The notes under the pieces were generated by a model. That model did no database searches and had not been told where the DNA came from. It worked only from the letters and a program-made list of their open reading frames with translations. A stretch of DNA of 64,000 nucleotides from JAIBJN01 sp963830885 (GTDB lineage: Bacteria > Actinomycetota > Thermoleophilia > Gaiellales > Gaiellaceae): the NCBI GenBank assembly GCA_963830885.1, contig CAWHOA010000027.1, positions 1-64,000 on the forward strand, read 5' to 3'. Positions 8,793-17,154 of this stretch are shown one piece after another (the stretch's first letter is position 1; every line of letters begins with the position of its first letter). Both the position numbers and the translations under genes were made by a program.

Positions 8793-10181
8793 ATGGCAAC
8801 CGAGGCGACCGTCGTCGAGATCGACCGCGAGCGGGTCAAGGAGCTGACCGAGCGCGAGGAGGCCCGGCTCGACGAGCGGACCGGCGCCTCGAAGGCGATG
8901 TACGAGCGCGCCCGCAAGACGCTCTCCGCGGGCGTCGCCTCCTCGTACCAGGTGCGCGACCCCTGGCCGATCTACCTCGCCGGCGGAAGCGGCGCGAAGG
9001 TCTGGGACGTCGACGGGAACGAGCTGCTCGACTTCCACAACGGCTTCGGCTCCATGGTGCAGGGCCACGCGCACCCGGCGATCGGGAAGGCGATCGCGGA
9101 GCGCTACCCGCAGGGCACGCACTTCGCCGCGCCCACCGAGGACGGAGTCGTCGTCGCGGAGGAGCTGAAGCGCCGGTGGGGCCTGCCCAGGTGGCGCTAC
9201 ACCAACTCCGGCTCCGAGGCGACCATGGACGCGATCCGGATCGCCCGGGCCGCGACCGGGCGCGACACGATCGTCAAGATCTTCGGCTCCTACCACGGCC
9301 ACCACGACTACGTGATGGTCTCGATCGGCGTCGAGTACGACAAGATCGGGGACCGCGACCGCTACGAGTCGCTCCCGTACGGCGCCGGCATCCCGCAGGC
9401 CGTCGCAGACATGACCATCCCGGTGCCGTTCAACGACGCGCCTGCGATGGAGCGGCGCATCGAGCTCCTGATCGAGGAGGGCCGCAAGCCCGCCTGCGTG
9501 ATCATGGAGGCGGCGATGATGAACCTCGGGGTCGTGCTCCCGGAGCCCGGCTACCTCGAGGCCGTCCGCGAGCTGACGCGGAAGCACGACATCGTCCTCA
9601 TCTTCGACGAGGTGAAGACGGGCCTCTGCATCGCGCCCGGCGGCGCGACCGACCGCTTCGGCGTCGAGCCGGACATGGTCACGCTGGCGAAGACGCTCGG
9701 CGGCGGCCTCCCTTCGGGCGCCATCGGCGGCACCGAGGAGGTCTTCGAGGTCGTCGAGAACGGCGACGTCTACCAGGTCGGCACCTACAACGGGAACCCG
9801 CTCGCCATGGCCGCGGCCCGGGCGAGCCTCCTCGAAGTGCTGACCCCCGAGGCCTACGAGCACCTCGACGCGCTCAACGACCGCATCCTCGCGGGCTGCC
9901 AGAAGGTGATCGACGACTACCGCCTGCCCGGCTACGCGGTCGGCGTCGGCGCCAAGGGCTGCGTCACGTTCTCGCCCGAGAAGATCGTCGACTACGAGAC
10001 CTACAAGGAGAACCAGGACGGCGAGCTGGCCGACCTCGCCTGGCTCTACAACATGAACCGGGGCGTGTTCATGACGCCGGGCCGCGAAGAGGAATGGACG
10101 CTGTCGGTCGTGCACTCCTTCGAGGATTGCGACGCGTTCGTCGCCGCCTTCGAGGAGATGGCTGCTGACCTCACCGCATGA
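8793..10181 (+). CDS. Class III aminotransferase, glutamate-1-semialdehyde aminotransferase-like
   Basis: 462 residues. Motifs are NSGSEATMDAIR, YHGHHD, FDEVKTG and the PLP lysine in TLAKTLGGGLP, the set seen in HemL-type (GSA) aminotransferases. It is longer than HemL (about 430) and has no haem genes nearby, so it is better read as a catabolic omega-amine or amino acid aminotransferase of the HemL subfamily. Its own -10 box indicates a separate transcript from the M20 gene 46 bases upstream. Confidence 0.8.
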   Translation: MATEATVVEIDRERVKELTEREEARLDERTGASKAMYERARKTLSAGVASSYQVRDPWPIYLAGGSGAKVWDVDGNELLDFHNGFGSMVQGHAHPAIGKAIAERYPQGTHFAAPTEDGVVVAEELKRRWGLPRWRYTNSGSEATMDAIRIARAATGRDTIVKIFGSYHGHHDYVMVSIGVEYDKIGDRDRYESLPYGAGIPQAVADMTIPVPFNDAPAMERRIELLIEEGRKPACVIMEAAMMNLGVVLPEPGYLEAVRELTRKHDIVLIFDEVKTGLCIAPGGATDRFGVEPDMVTLAKTLGGGLPSGAIGGTEEVFEVVENGDVYQVGTYNGNPLAMAAARASLLEVLTPEAYEHLDALNDRILAGCQKVIDDYRLPGYAVGVGAKGCVTFSPEKIVDYETYKENQDGELADLAWLYNMNRGVFMTPGREEEWTLSVVHSFEDCDAFVAAFEEMAADLTA

Positions 10182-10252
10182 TTCTCGGCCGGTGGCCGGG
10201 GTGCTCGCGGGGACGGTTGCGACCAAGCCGGGCGTCGCGATCGTCCGCAGCA

Positions 10253-10269
10253 CGTACCTGGAAGGTACG
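10253..10269. promoter_or_regulatory. Palindromic operator candidate CGTACCT-GGA-AGGTACG
   Basis: Perfect 7-base inverted repeat with a 3-base centre. It ends 88 bases before the Rieske gene ATG, in the 176-base gap after the aminotransferase gene. A near-identical palindrome lies at 19115-19132 at the same distance from another catabolic gene, which supports a shared repressor site rather than a terminator. Confidence 0.5.
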
Positions 10270-10345
10270 GGCAAGGGCGAGCGCGGCGAACCGGCGCCGC
10301 GTCGCAGCCGCCATCCGTGAGGGCGCCGGCTGCCGGTCGAGGATC

Positions 10346-10351
10346 TAGAAT
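10346..10351 (+). promoter_or_regulatory. Leaderless-type -10 box TAGAAT
   Basis: TAGAAT is 6 bases before ATG 10358. The AGG abutting the ATG cannot serve as a ribosome-binding site. Confidence 0.5.
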
Positions 10352-10357
10352 TTGAGG

Positions 10358-11446
10358 ATGGAGACCGATCTGGGCGCCGCTCTAGCGGCCGGCGCGACGC
10401 TCCCGGCGGACTGGTATGCGGACCCCGCGATCCAGCGGCTGGAGGGCGAGAGGATCTTCGCGCGCACCTGGCAGTACGCCGGCCGGGCCGACCGCGTCGC
10501 GAATCCGGGCGACTTCTTCACGTGCTTCGCGGGCCAGATCCCGATCGTGGTCGTCCGCGACACCGAAGGCGTCCTGCGCGGCTTCGTCAACGTCTGCCGC
10601 CACCGCGGCCACCTGATCGCCGAGGGCGACGGGAACCGCAAGGCGCTCCAGTGCCCGTACCACGCCTGGACGTACGACCTCGACGGCACCCTGCGCAAGG
10701 CGCCACGCTCCGAGCGGGAGCCCGACTTCGACAAGGAGGGCTTCTCCATGCTCCCGGTGGCGACCGAGGCGTGGGGGCCGCTCGTCTTCGTCAACCCCGA
10801 CCCCGAGGCGGGCCCGCTGGCCGACGCTTTCGGCCCTCTGCCCGGCCACGTCGCCGCGAGCGGCCTCGACGTCGACCGGCTGCGCTTCCGCGTCCGCAAC
10901 GACTGGGAGATCGAGTGCGACTGGAAGGTCGCCATCGAGAACTACCTCGAGTGCTACCACTGTTCGGTCGCCCACCCGGGCTTCGCGAAGGTGATCGACG
11001 TCGCGCCCGACGAGTACCTGCTGCGCTCCGAGGGACTCGTGTCCAGCCAGTTCGGCGTCGTTCGCGACAAGCCCAAGGGCAACGGCGGCCCGGCGTACCT
11101 CCAGGGCGAGGAGCTGATGCAGCCGCAGTACCACATGCTCTTCCCCAACTTCACGCTCAACATCGACCCCGGCCCGGGGAACATGTCAGTCGACGTGACG
11201 CGGCCGGCCGGCCCCGGGCGCTGCGCGGGCTCGACCGAGTACTTCTTCTACGAGGAGGTCTCCGACGAGACCGCCGGCGAGATGATGGCTTTCGCCAACC
11301 AGGTGGGTACCGAGGACGCCTCGCTGGTCGCCTCGGTGCAGCGCGGCCTTTCCTCGGGGATGATCCCGCACGGCCGCCTGCTGCCCTCGAGCGAGCACCT
11401 GATCCAGCACTTCCAGAAGCACGTCCACGAGGCCCTTTCTGCCTGA
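10358..11446 (+). CDS. Rieske non-haem iron oxygenase, large-subunit type
   Basis: 362 residues. The N-terminal Rieske [2Fe-2S] domain has CRHRGH and CPYHAW (C-x-H ... C-x2-H). The catalytic domain has the mononuclear iron segment ENYLECYHCSVAHP (His ligands; Asp expected later). The pattern matches Rieske monooxygenases that N-demethylate quaternary amines (glycine betaine GbcA, stachydrine, carnitine CntA types) as well as aromatic hydroxylases. It is coupled to a trimethylamine-dehydrogenase-like flavoprotein, which favours an N-methyl amine substrate (inference). No dedicated reductase gene is adjacent, so electrons must come from elsewhere. Confidence 0.8.
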   Translation: METDLGAALAAGATLPADWYADPAIQRLEGERIFARTWQYAGRADRVANPGDFFTCFAGQIPIVVVRDTEGVLRGFVNVCRHRGHLIAEGDGNRKALQCPYHAWTYDLDGTLRKAPRSEREPDFDKEGFSMLPVATEAWGPLVFVNPDPEAGPLADAFGPLPGHVAASGLDVDRLRFRVRNDWEIECDWKVAIENYLECYHCSVAHPGFAKVIDVAPDEYLLRSEGLVSSQFGVVRDKPKGNGGPAYLQGEELMQPQYHMLFPNFTLNIDPGPGNMSVDVTRPAGPGRCAGSTEYFFYEEVSDETAGEMMAFANQVGTEDASLVASVQRGLSSGMIPHGRLLPSSEHLIQHFQKHVHEALSA

Positions 11447-13517
11447 CCCGAGGCATGCGGTCCTCTTCGAGCCGCTCCAGATCGGCCCGAAGACACTCAA
11501 GAACCGCTTCTACCAGGTGCCGCACTGCACGGGGTTCGGCGTGCAGAAGCCGGGCGGACAGGCGCGGCACCGCTCGACGAAGGCCGAGGGCGGGTGGGCC
11601 GCCGTGAACACCGAGTACTGCGCGGTCAGCCCGGACTCCGACGAGACGCCGTTCATCTCTGCGCGCCTGTGGGACGACGGTGACGTGCGCGCGCTCGCGC
11701 TCATGTGCGACGAGGTGCACGAGGCGGGCGCGCTGGCCGGCGTCGAGCTCCACCACTCGGGCGCCCACTGCCCGCGACGCGAATGGCGCCTGCCGGCGAT
11801 CGCCCCTTCCCAGCTCGCCAGCGACTACCTGCTCGTAACGCCCAAGGCGATGGAGCACGACGACATCCGCCGCGTGCAGGACGACTGGGCGGCCGCCGCA
11901 AGGCGCTCGCGCGAGGCGGGCTTCGACATCGTCTACGTCTACGGCGCCCACAGCTACCTGCCCATGCAGTTCCTCTCGCCGTTCTACAACCGGCGCACGG
12001 ACGAGTACGGCGGGTCACTGGCGAACCGGGCCCGCTTCTGGCTCGAGCTGCTCGAGCTGACGCGGGAGGCCGTCGACGGGGAGCTCGCCGTCGCCACCCG
12101 GATCTCCGTGGCCGCGCTCAGCCCCTACGGCGTCGAGCTGGACGAGGCCCTCGAGTTCGTCGCGCTGGCCGACCACCTCGTCGACCTCTGGGACGTGGCG
12201 ATCGGCTCGGCGACGGAGTGGTCGAAGGACTCGGGCGCCTCGCGCTTCTTCAAGCAGGGGTGGCAGCTCGAGTGGACCGGGCGCGTGCGCGAGGCCACGG
12301 CGAAGCCGATCGTCGGCGTCTCGCGCATGACCGATCCGGACCGGATGGCGGAGATCGTCGCGAGCGGGGCCTGGGACGTGATCGGGGCGGCGCGCCCGTC
12401 GATCGCCGACCCGTTCCTGCCGCTGAAAGTCGAGGAGGGGCGCCTCGACGAGATCCGCGAGTGCATCGGCTGCAACATCTGCATCCCGAAGTCGGACCCA
12501 GGCGGCAACATCGGCTGCACCCAGAACGCGACCGCCGGCGAGGAGTTCCGCCGCGGCTGGCATCCGGAGCGTTTCGAGCCGGCGGAGAACCGCGACCGCG
12601 ACGTGCTCGTCGTGGGCGCCGGGCCGGCCGGGATGGAATGCGCGATCGTGCTGGGCAAGCGCGGCTTCGGCCGCGTCCACCTCGTCGAGGCGGAGCCCGA
12701 GATCGGCGGCATCACGCGCTGGATCCCGCAGCTTCCCGGGCGCGGCGAGTGGGGTCGGATCCTGAACTGGCGCACCATTCAGCTCGGGAAGCTCGCGGAC
12801 GTCGAGACGCTGACCGGCCTGCGCCTCGACGCGGACGGGGTGCGCGCGTACGGCGCCGAGATCGTCGTCGTGGCCACCGGCGCCCACTGGTCGCCGGTGG
12901 GCCTGAACCGCGAGACGCACGAGCCGATCGAGGGCGCCGACGCCTCGTTCCCGCACGTCCTCACGCCGGAGCAGATCATGGTCGACGGCAAGAGGCCGCC
13001 CGGCGAGCGCGTGGTCGTCTACGACTCGGACGGCTACTTCATGGGGCCGGACCTGGCCGAGAAGCTCGCAGTCGAGGGCCACCGGGTCGAGCTCGTCAGC
13101 TCGCTCGAGGACGTGGCGCCGTTCGCCCACGAGACGCTGGAGCAGGTCTTCCTGAAGGAGCGGCTGCACGAGCTCGGCGTCCGCATGCACCGTGGCACCA
13201 CGATCGGCTCGGTCGAGGCCGGGCGCGTGTCCGGGGCGGACGAGTTCGGCGACCCGTTCGAGCTGGAGACAGATTCCATCGTCCTCGTCACGCAGCGCGT
13301 CTCCGACGACGCCCTCTACCACGAGCTCCGTGCCGACGAGGAGCGCCTGGAGATCGAGGGGATCGAGGCTGTGTACCGCATCGGCGACTGCGTCGCGCCG
13401 CAGCTCATCGCCGACGCGATCTTCGACGGCCACCGGCTCGCGCGCGAGATCGACTCGGAGAATCCGGCCGTGCCCTTGCCCTTCGTCCGCGAGCGCCCGG
13501 TGAGCGCCCTTGCCTGA
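11439..13517 (+). CDS. Trimethylamine/dimethylamine dehydrogenase-like FMN, 4Fe-4S, FAD protein; CTG start proposed
   Basis: About 692 residues: OYE-type barrel (1-340), 4Fe-4S motif CIGCNICIPK...CTQN, then an FAD/NAD domain (VLVVGAGPAGMECA). It keeps the flavinylated-Cys region FYQVPHC, the bowl Tyr in NTEYC, Tyr/His in YVYGAHSY and Trp in RRGWHPE, all features of trimethylamine dehydrogenase. The homologous N terminus begins at CTG 11439; no ATG, GTG or TTG lies in frame between there and the in-frame stop at 11400. The next GTG (11517) would delete about 26 conserved residues. CTG has GAGG 6 bases upstream and overlaps the Rieske stop by 8 bases, the same arrangement as the TTG start at 13510. 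It probably removes methyl groups from the product of the Rieske enzyme. Confidence 0.85.
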   Translation: MPDPRHAVLFEPLQIGPKTLKNRFYQVPHCTGFGVQKPGGQARHRSTKAEGGWAAVNTEYCAVSPDSDETPFISARLWDDGDVRALALMCDEVHEAGALAGVELHHSGAHCPRREWRLPAIAPSQLASDYLLVTPKAMEHDDIRRVQDDWAAAARRSREAGFDIVYVYGAHSYLPMQFLSPFYNRRTDEYGGSLANRARFWLELLELTREAVDGELAVATRISVAALSPYGVELDEALEFVALADHLVDLWDVAIGSATEWSKDSGASRFFKQGWQLEWTGRVREATAKPIVGVSRMTDPDRMAEIVASGAWDVIGAARPSIADPFLPLKVEEGRLDEIRECIGCNICIPKSDPGGNIGCTQNATAGEEFRRGWHPERFEPAENRDRDVLVVGAGPAGMECAIVLGKRGFGRVHLVEAEPEIGGITRWIPQLPGRGEWGRILNWRTIQLGKLADVETLTGLRLDADGVRAYGAEIVVVATGAHWSPVGLNRETHEPIEGADASFPHVLTPEQIMVDGKRPPGERVVVYDSDGYFMGPDLAEKLAVEGHRVELVSSLEDVAPFAHETLEQVFLKERLHELGVRMHRGTTIGSVEAGRVSGADEFGDPFELETDSIVLVTQRVSDDALYHELRADEERLEIEGIEAVYRIGDCVAPQLIADAIFDGHRLAREIDSENPAVPLPFVRERPVSALA

Positions 13518-14271
13518 CGGGCTCCCCGAGATCCGCCGGGTCGGCGCGGTCACCGTCGTCACGTTCCAGCGCCCCGAGAAGCTGAACGCGATCTCGACGG
13601 CGGTCGAGCGGGCGCTGCTCGAGGCGCTCGCGGGCCCGGAGGTCGGCCAGGCGCGCTGCGTCGTCTTCGCCGGAGACGAGCGCGCGTTCTCCGCCGGCGC
13701 CGACCTCGTCGAGGAGCGCGAGGAGAGCCCGGGCGGCATCGACGCGTACTACCGCGACACCGGCGACGTCTACGAGCGGATCGCCGCGCTCCCGCAGCCG
13801 ACCTTCAGCGCCGTCTCCGGTTGGTGCCTCGGCGCCGGCTTCGAGCTGGCACTGGCCACGGACTTCCGGATCGCAGACGAGACCGCCGTCTTCGGCCTCC
13901 CCGAGGTCGAGCTCGGCATCGTGCCCAGCTCGGGCGGGACGTACCGGCTGGTCCGTGCCGTCGGGCCCGCCCGGGCGAAGGAGCTCCTGCTCCTTCGCAG
14001 GCGCGTCGACGCCGGGGAGGCCCACCGCCTCGGCGTCGTGACCGAGGTCGTGACCGCAGGCGAGGCGTTGCCGCGTGCGCTCGAGCTGGCCCAGCAGGTC
14101 GGAGAGCTCCCGCCGCTCGCAGCCGCGGCGGCGAAGCAGGCGGCGAACGCCATGGCGGAGTCGAGCCGCGAGGCCGGCATCATGCTGGAGCGCCTCGCCT
14201 ACGCGGCTCTGGCGCAGACGGACGAGTCGCGAGCGGCCGGCGAGGCCTTCAGCAGCCGCAAGAAGGGCTAG
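13510..14271 (+). CDS. Enoyl-CoA hydratase/isomerase (crotonase) family protein
   Basis: 253 residues from TTG 13510, overlapping the previous stop by 8 bases. Crotonase oxyanion-hole motifs are FSAGADLV and GWCLGAGFELALATDFRIA. Glu in FGLPEVELGIVPSSGG corresponds to a catalytic position in hydratases. It is third in the Rieske - TMADH-like - crotonase operon; its substrate is not evident. The stop codon shares the palindrome CTAG with the convergent MOSC gene's stop. Confidence 0.8.
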   Translation: MPDGLPEIRRVGAVTVVTFQRPEKLNAISTAVERALLEALAGPEVGQARCVVFAGDERAFSAGADLVEEREESPGGIDAYYRDTGDVYERIAALPQPTFSAVSGWCLGAGFELALATDFRIADETAVFGLPEVELGIVPSSGGTYRLVRAVGPARAKELLLLRRRVDAGEAHRLGVVTEVVTAGEALPRALELAQQVGELPPLAAAAAKQAANAMAESSREAGIMLERLAYAALAQTDESRAAGEAFSSRKKG

Positions 14272-15029
14272 GAAGCCTCGATGGGGTCGCCCACACGGAC
14301 GCGGCCGGGCCGAACGACCTGGGCGTAGACGCCGAAGTCGATCTTCTTGCCCTCGCGCTTGCCGCGGTACGCGGCAATCTCGCGCAGCGTGTCGAGATCG
14401 CGCTTGCCGGTGGCCGGGTCGCGGGTCGTCGTCGCGCAGCGCGCGACGGGCCCGCCGATCTCGAGCACGGTCTCGCCAACGCGGACGTGCCGGCCGGCCC
14501 AGGTGTCCTCCTCGTGCGGAGCGCAGCCGTCGATCTCGAACAGCATCCGGAAGCGGCGGCCGTCCAGGGAGGCGAGGCCGGCCTGCCGGGCGAGCTCGGC
14601 GACCGACTCGGACGAGACGAGGGTGAGCGGCTCGACGTCCACGCCGCCCGCGGGGACGTCCGCCTTCACGAGCCGGACCGGCCGGCCGCTGAAGTCGCCG
14701 AGGGCGTCGCCCCACGGCCCGCCGACAAGTCGGCCCTCGACGCGGTGTCCCCAGAAGTCGGTGACCACGGGCTCGCCGAGCGCGACTTCGCCGTCGACGA
14801 CCCGGCCGTCCGGGAACGTGAGCGAGAGACGGTCGGGGGACGGGTCCCACTCGGCGCGGACGAGCGCGAGCGGGCCGTGGTGGAGCCCGGCCAGCAGCCG
14901 TCCGTCCTCCCGGATCAGGTAGAAGCGACGGTCGCGGGCGGCGCCGAAGAGCTCCAGCTCGATCTCGTCGGGGTGGTGGAGCTGAAGGCTCTTGACCGGG
15001 GTGGTGGAGATGCGAACCAGCGTCGGCAC
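14268..15029 (-). CDS. MOSC domain protein
   Basis: About 253 residues from GTG 15029, two bases after the SDR stop. An N-terminal MOSC_N-like beta-barrel (1-100) is followed by a MOSC domain with the conserved cysteine in GGPVARCATTTRDPATG. MOSC domains bind or transfer sulfur on molybdenum cofactor or act in N-hydroxylated compound reduction. No C-terminal 2Fe-2S domain is present, unlike YcbX. It is probably cotranscribed with the SDR and 2-hydroxyacid dehydrogenase upstream. Confidence 0.75.
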   Translation of the reverse strand: MPTLVRISTTPVKSLQLHHPDEIELELFGAARDRRFYLIREDGRLLAGLHHGPLALVRAEWDPSPDRLSLTFPDGRVVDGEVALGEPVVTDFWGHRVEGRLVGGPWGDALGDFSGRPVRLVKADVPAGGVDVEPLTLVSSESVAELARQAGLASLDGRRFRMLFEIDGCAPHEEDTWAGRHVRVGETVLEIGGPVARCATTTRDPATGKRDLDTLREIAAYRGKREGKKIDFGVYAQVVRPGRVRVGDPIEAS

Positions 15030-15031
15030 GG

Positions 15032-15787
15032 CTATCCGGCGGGTGGCGGCTCGGCGTGGCCCCACGCGTCGGCGCCCCCGTCGACGACGACCGTCGTCCC
15101 GGTCACGTACGAGGCGGCGGGCGAGGCCAGGAAGGCGATGACCGCGGCCACGTCCTCCGGCGTCCCCAGGCGGCCCGCGGGGATCGAGCGCTCCCACGCG
15201 GCGATCTGCTCGGCGCCGTAGCCCTCCAGGCCCTCGGTGAGGATCGTCCCCGGCGCGACGCAGACTGCGCGGATCCCGTAGCGGCTCCACTCGCCGGCCA
15301 GGCTCGCTGCGAGGTTCTCCACCGCGGCCCGCGCGGCCGCCGCGTGCGCGAACCCGGGGATCCCGCGCCGCGGGCTGAAGCCGACGAAGACGACAACCCC
15401 GCTCCGGTTCGGGATCATGGAGCGCGTCGCCACCGCCCGAGTCACGTCCCAGGCGGCGTCCACGGCGAGTCGGTGCACCGCGCGCCAGCCCTTGAGCGAG
15501 ATCTCCTCGGCAGGCGCGATGAACTGGCCGCCCGCGTTGTTGACGAGGACGTCGATCCGGCCAAAGCGCTCGAGCGCGGCGCCGACCAGCGCCTCGACAT
15601 GCTCGGGCTCCCGCACGTCGGTGGGCACGGCCAGGCACTCGGTGCCGAGGGCCTCCACCGCTGCCCGCGTCTCCTCCAGCGGCTCGGCGCGGCGGCCGCA
15701 GACGACCACCGACGCTCCGTCGCCCGCCAGCGCGAGCGCAGTCGCCCTGCCGATCCCCGTGCCGCCGCCCGTGACGAGCGCGATCAC
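15032..15787 (-). CDS. SDR oxidoreductase of the enoyl-CoA reductase (PECR/DECR) type
   Basis: 251 residues. Rossmann motif TGGGTGIGRA and NNAGG are intact. The usual catalytic Tyr-x3-Lys is replaced: the segment reads GFAHAAAARAAVENLA, as in peroxisomal trans-2-enoyl-CoA reductase/2,4-dienoyl-CoA reductase-like SDRs (HSGAARAGV), which lack the canonical pair. It is therefore probably an acyl-CoA reductase rather than an alcohol dehydrogenase. Its start overlaps the stop of the hydroxyacid dehydrogenase gene by 4 bases. Confidence 0.75.
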   Translation of the reverse strand: MIALVTGGGTGIGRATALALAGDGASVVVCGRRAEPLEETRAAVEALGTECLAVPTDVREPEHVEALVGAALERFGRIDVLVNNAGGQFIAPAEEISLKGWRAVHRLAVDAAWDVTRAVATRSMIPNRSGVVVFVGFSPRRGIPGFAHAAAARAAVENLAASLAGEWSRYGIRAVCVAPGTILTEGLEGYGAEQIAAWERSIPAGRLGTPEDVAAVIAFLASPAASYVTGTTVVVDGGADAWGHAEPPPAG

Positions 15788-16737
15788 GGCCGGTTCACCG
15801 CTCCGTCCGGCTCACGGCCCTCCAGCACGGCGCGCACCGACAGCACCGGGCGAGTGTGGCAGGCTTCTTCGGCCTCGGCGCTGTACCAGGCGACGTGCGG
15901 GGTGACGATCAGGCGCGGCCACACGGGAGCGGGATGCTCCTCGGTGGGCGGCTCGACCGGGATGACGTCCAGCGCGGCCCCGCCGAGGCGACCGCTCTCC
16001 AGCTCCGGGCGCAGCGCCTCCAGGTCGATGAGCTGGGCCCGCGCTGTGTCCACGAGCACGGCGCCGTCCGGCATGAGCGCGAGCTCCTCCGCGCCGAGCA
16101 AGCAGTCGGTTTCCGGCGTCAGCGCAACGTGGAGGGAGACCGCGTGGCAAGCGGCGAGTAGTTCCTCGAGCGGGGCGGGCCGGGCCCCGGCCGCCGCGAT
16201 CTCCTCGACGGAGAGCGCCGGATCCGTCCCCCAGACCTCGAAGCCGAGAGCCCTGGCTCGCTCCACCAGCGCACGCCCTGTCCGGCCCAGCCCGACAACT
16301 CCGAGCCGCGACCCTCGGATCCGCCGTAGCTCACCCGCGGCCCGCCAGTCCCAGCCGCCGGCACGCACCTCGCGGTCGAGTACGACCACGCCGCGGAGCA
16401 GAGAGAGGACGAGCGCGAGGGCGTGGTCGGCCACCTCCTCGACGCAGTAGTCGGGGACGCTGCAGACCCAGATCCCACGCTGCTCGGCCTCCTCGACGTC
16501 CACGTGGTCGAAGCCGACGCTGCACGTGGCGACGACCTTGAGGGCGGGCAGGCGGTCGAGATCGGCCGCGCGCACCTCAGTCTCGGTGCCGACGAGCAGG
16601 CCCACTACGTCGTCTCCGGCCCAGGGCTCGCGGGCCTCGGCGACGGTCACGCCAGAGCCGTCCAGGAGCTCCCGCACCTGCACCGGGTCGTAGCCGCCGT
16701 CGCCGACGACGACGCGCAGTTTGTCTCCCGAAGCCAC
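15784..16737 (-). CDS. D-isomer-specific 2-hydroxyacid dehydrogenase
   Basis: 317 residues from GTG 16737. The NAD-binding motif is GVVGLGRTGRAL. Catalytic residues are visible: Arg in VDTARAQLID, Glu in VIPVEPPTEEHP and His in TPHVAWYS. It reduces a 2-keto acid or oxidises a D-2-hydroxy acid; the substrate cannot be told. It is transcribed divergently from the thioesterase across 39 bases that contain the AT-rich core TTACTATC, a likely shared promoter. Upstream in-frame codons run antisense through the thioesterase and are not used. Confidence 0.8.
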   Translation of the reverse strand: MASGDKLRVVVGDGGYDPVQVRELLDGSGVTVAEAREPWAGDDVVGLLVGTETEVRAADLDRLPALKVVATCSVGFDHVDVEEAEQRGIWVCSVPDYCVEEVADHALALVLSLLRGVVVLDREVRAGGWDWRAAGELRRIRGSRLGVVGLGRTGRALVERARALGFEVWGTDPALSVEEIAAAGARPAPLEELLAACHAVSLHVALTPETDCLLGAEELALMPDGAVLVDTARAQLIDLEALRPELESGRLGGAALDVIPVEPPTEEHPAPVWPRLIVTPHVAWYSAEAEEACHTRPVLSVRAVLEGREPDGAVNRP

Positions 16738-16776
16738 GGCGGAGTTACTATCACCGCCCGCGGCCCGACGGCAACC

Positions 16777-17154
16777 GTGCACGAGAAGGAGATCGAGATC
16801 CGCTGGCGCGACCTCGACCCGTACGGGCACGTCAACCATGCCGTCTTCCTCACCTACCTGGAGGAAGTGCGGGACGAGTGGCTGAGCGCCGCCGTGGGCG
16901 AGGACGCGCTCGGCTACGTGGTCGCCCGGGTCGAGATCGACTATCGCCGCGAGCTCACCCAGCAGGACGACAGGATCGTCGCGCGCATCCGCCTGGACTC
17001 GCTGGGCACGTCGAGCGTGCGCACCGTGGAGGAGCTCGCGCTGACCGACGGGACCGTTGCCGCGGAGGCGAAGGCCGTCCTCGTGGCGTGCGACGAGCAG
17101 CATCGCCCGCGACCGCTCACCGGCGAGGAGCGCGACGTGCTCGAGCGTGCTTGA
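16777..17154 (+). CDS. Hotdog-fold acyl-CoA thioesterase (4HBT/YbgC-like)
   Basis: 125 residues from GTG 16777. The signature RWRDLDPYGHVNHAVFLTYL holds the catalytic Asp and the G-H-V-N turn of YbgC/4-hydroxybenzoyl-CoA thioesterases. It hydrolyses an acyl-CoA. It overlaps the next flavoprotein start by 8 bases (GTGCTTGA), so the two are coupled. Confidence 0.8.
   Translation: MHEKEIEIRWRDLDPYGHVNHAVFLTYLEEVRDEWLSAAVGEDALGYVVARVEIDYRRELTQQDDRIVARIRLDSLGTSSVRTVEELALTDGTVAAEAKAVLVACDEQHRPRPLTGEERDVLERA

Noticed and set aside
8139..10274. 711-codon minus-strand frame opposite the M20 and class III aminotransferase genes
   Set aside because: The plus-strand genes have intact catalytic motifs; the antisense frame has none.
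11517..13517. GTG 11517 as start of the TMADH-like gene
   Set aside because: It would delete the first barrel strand that the paralogue at 1-274 clearly has.
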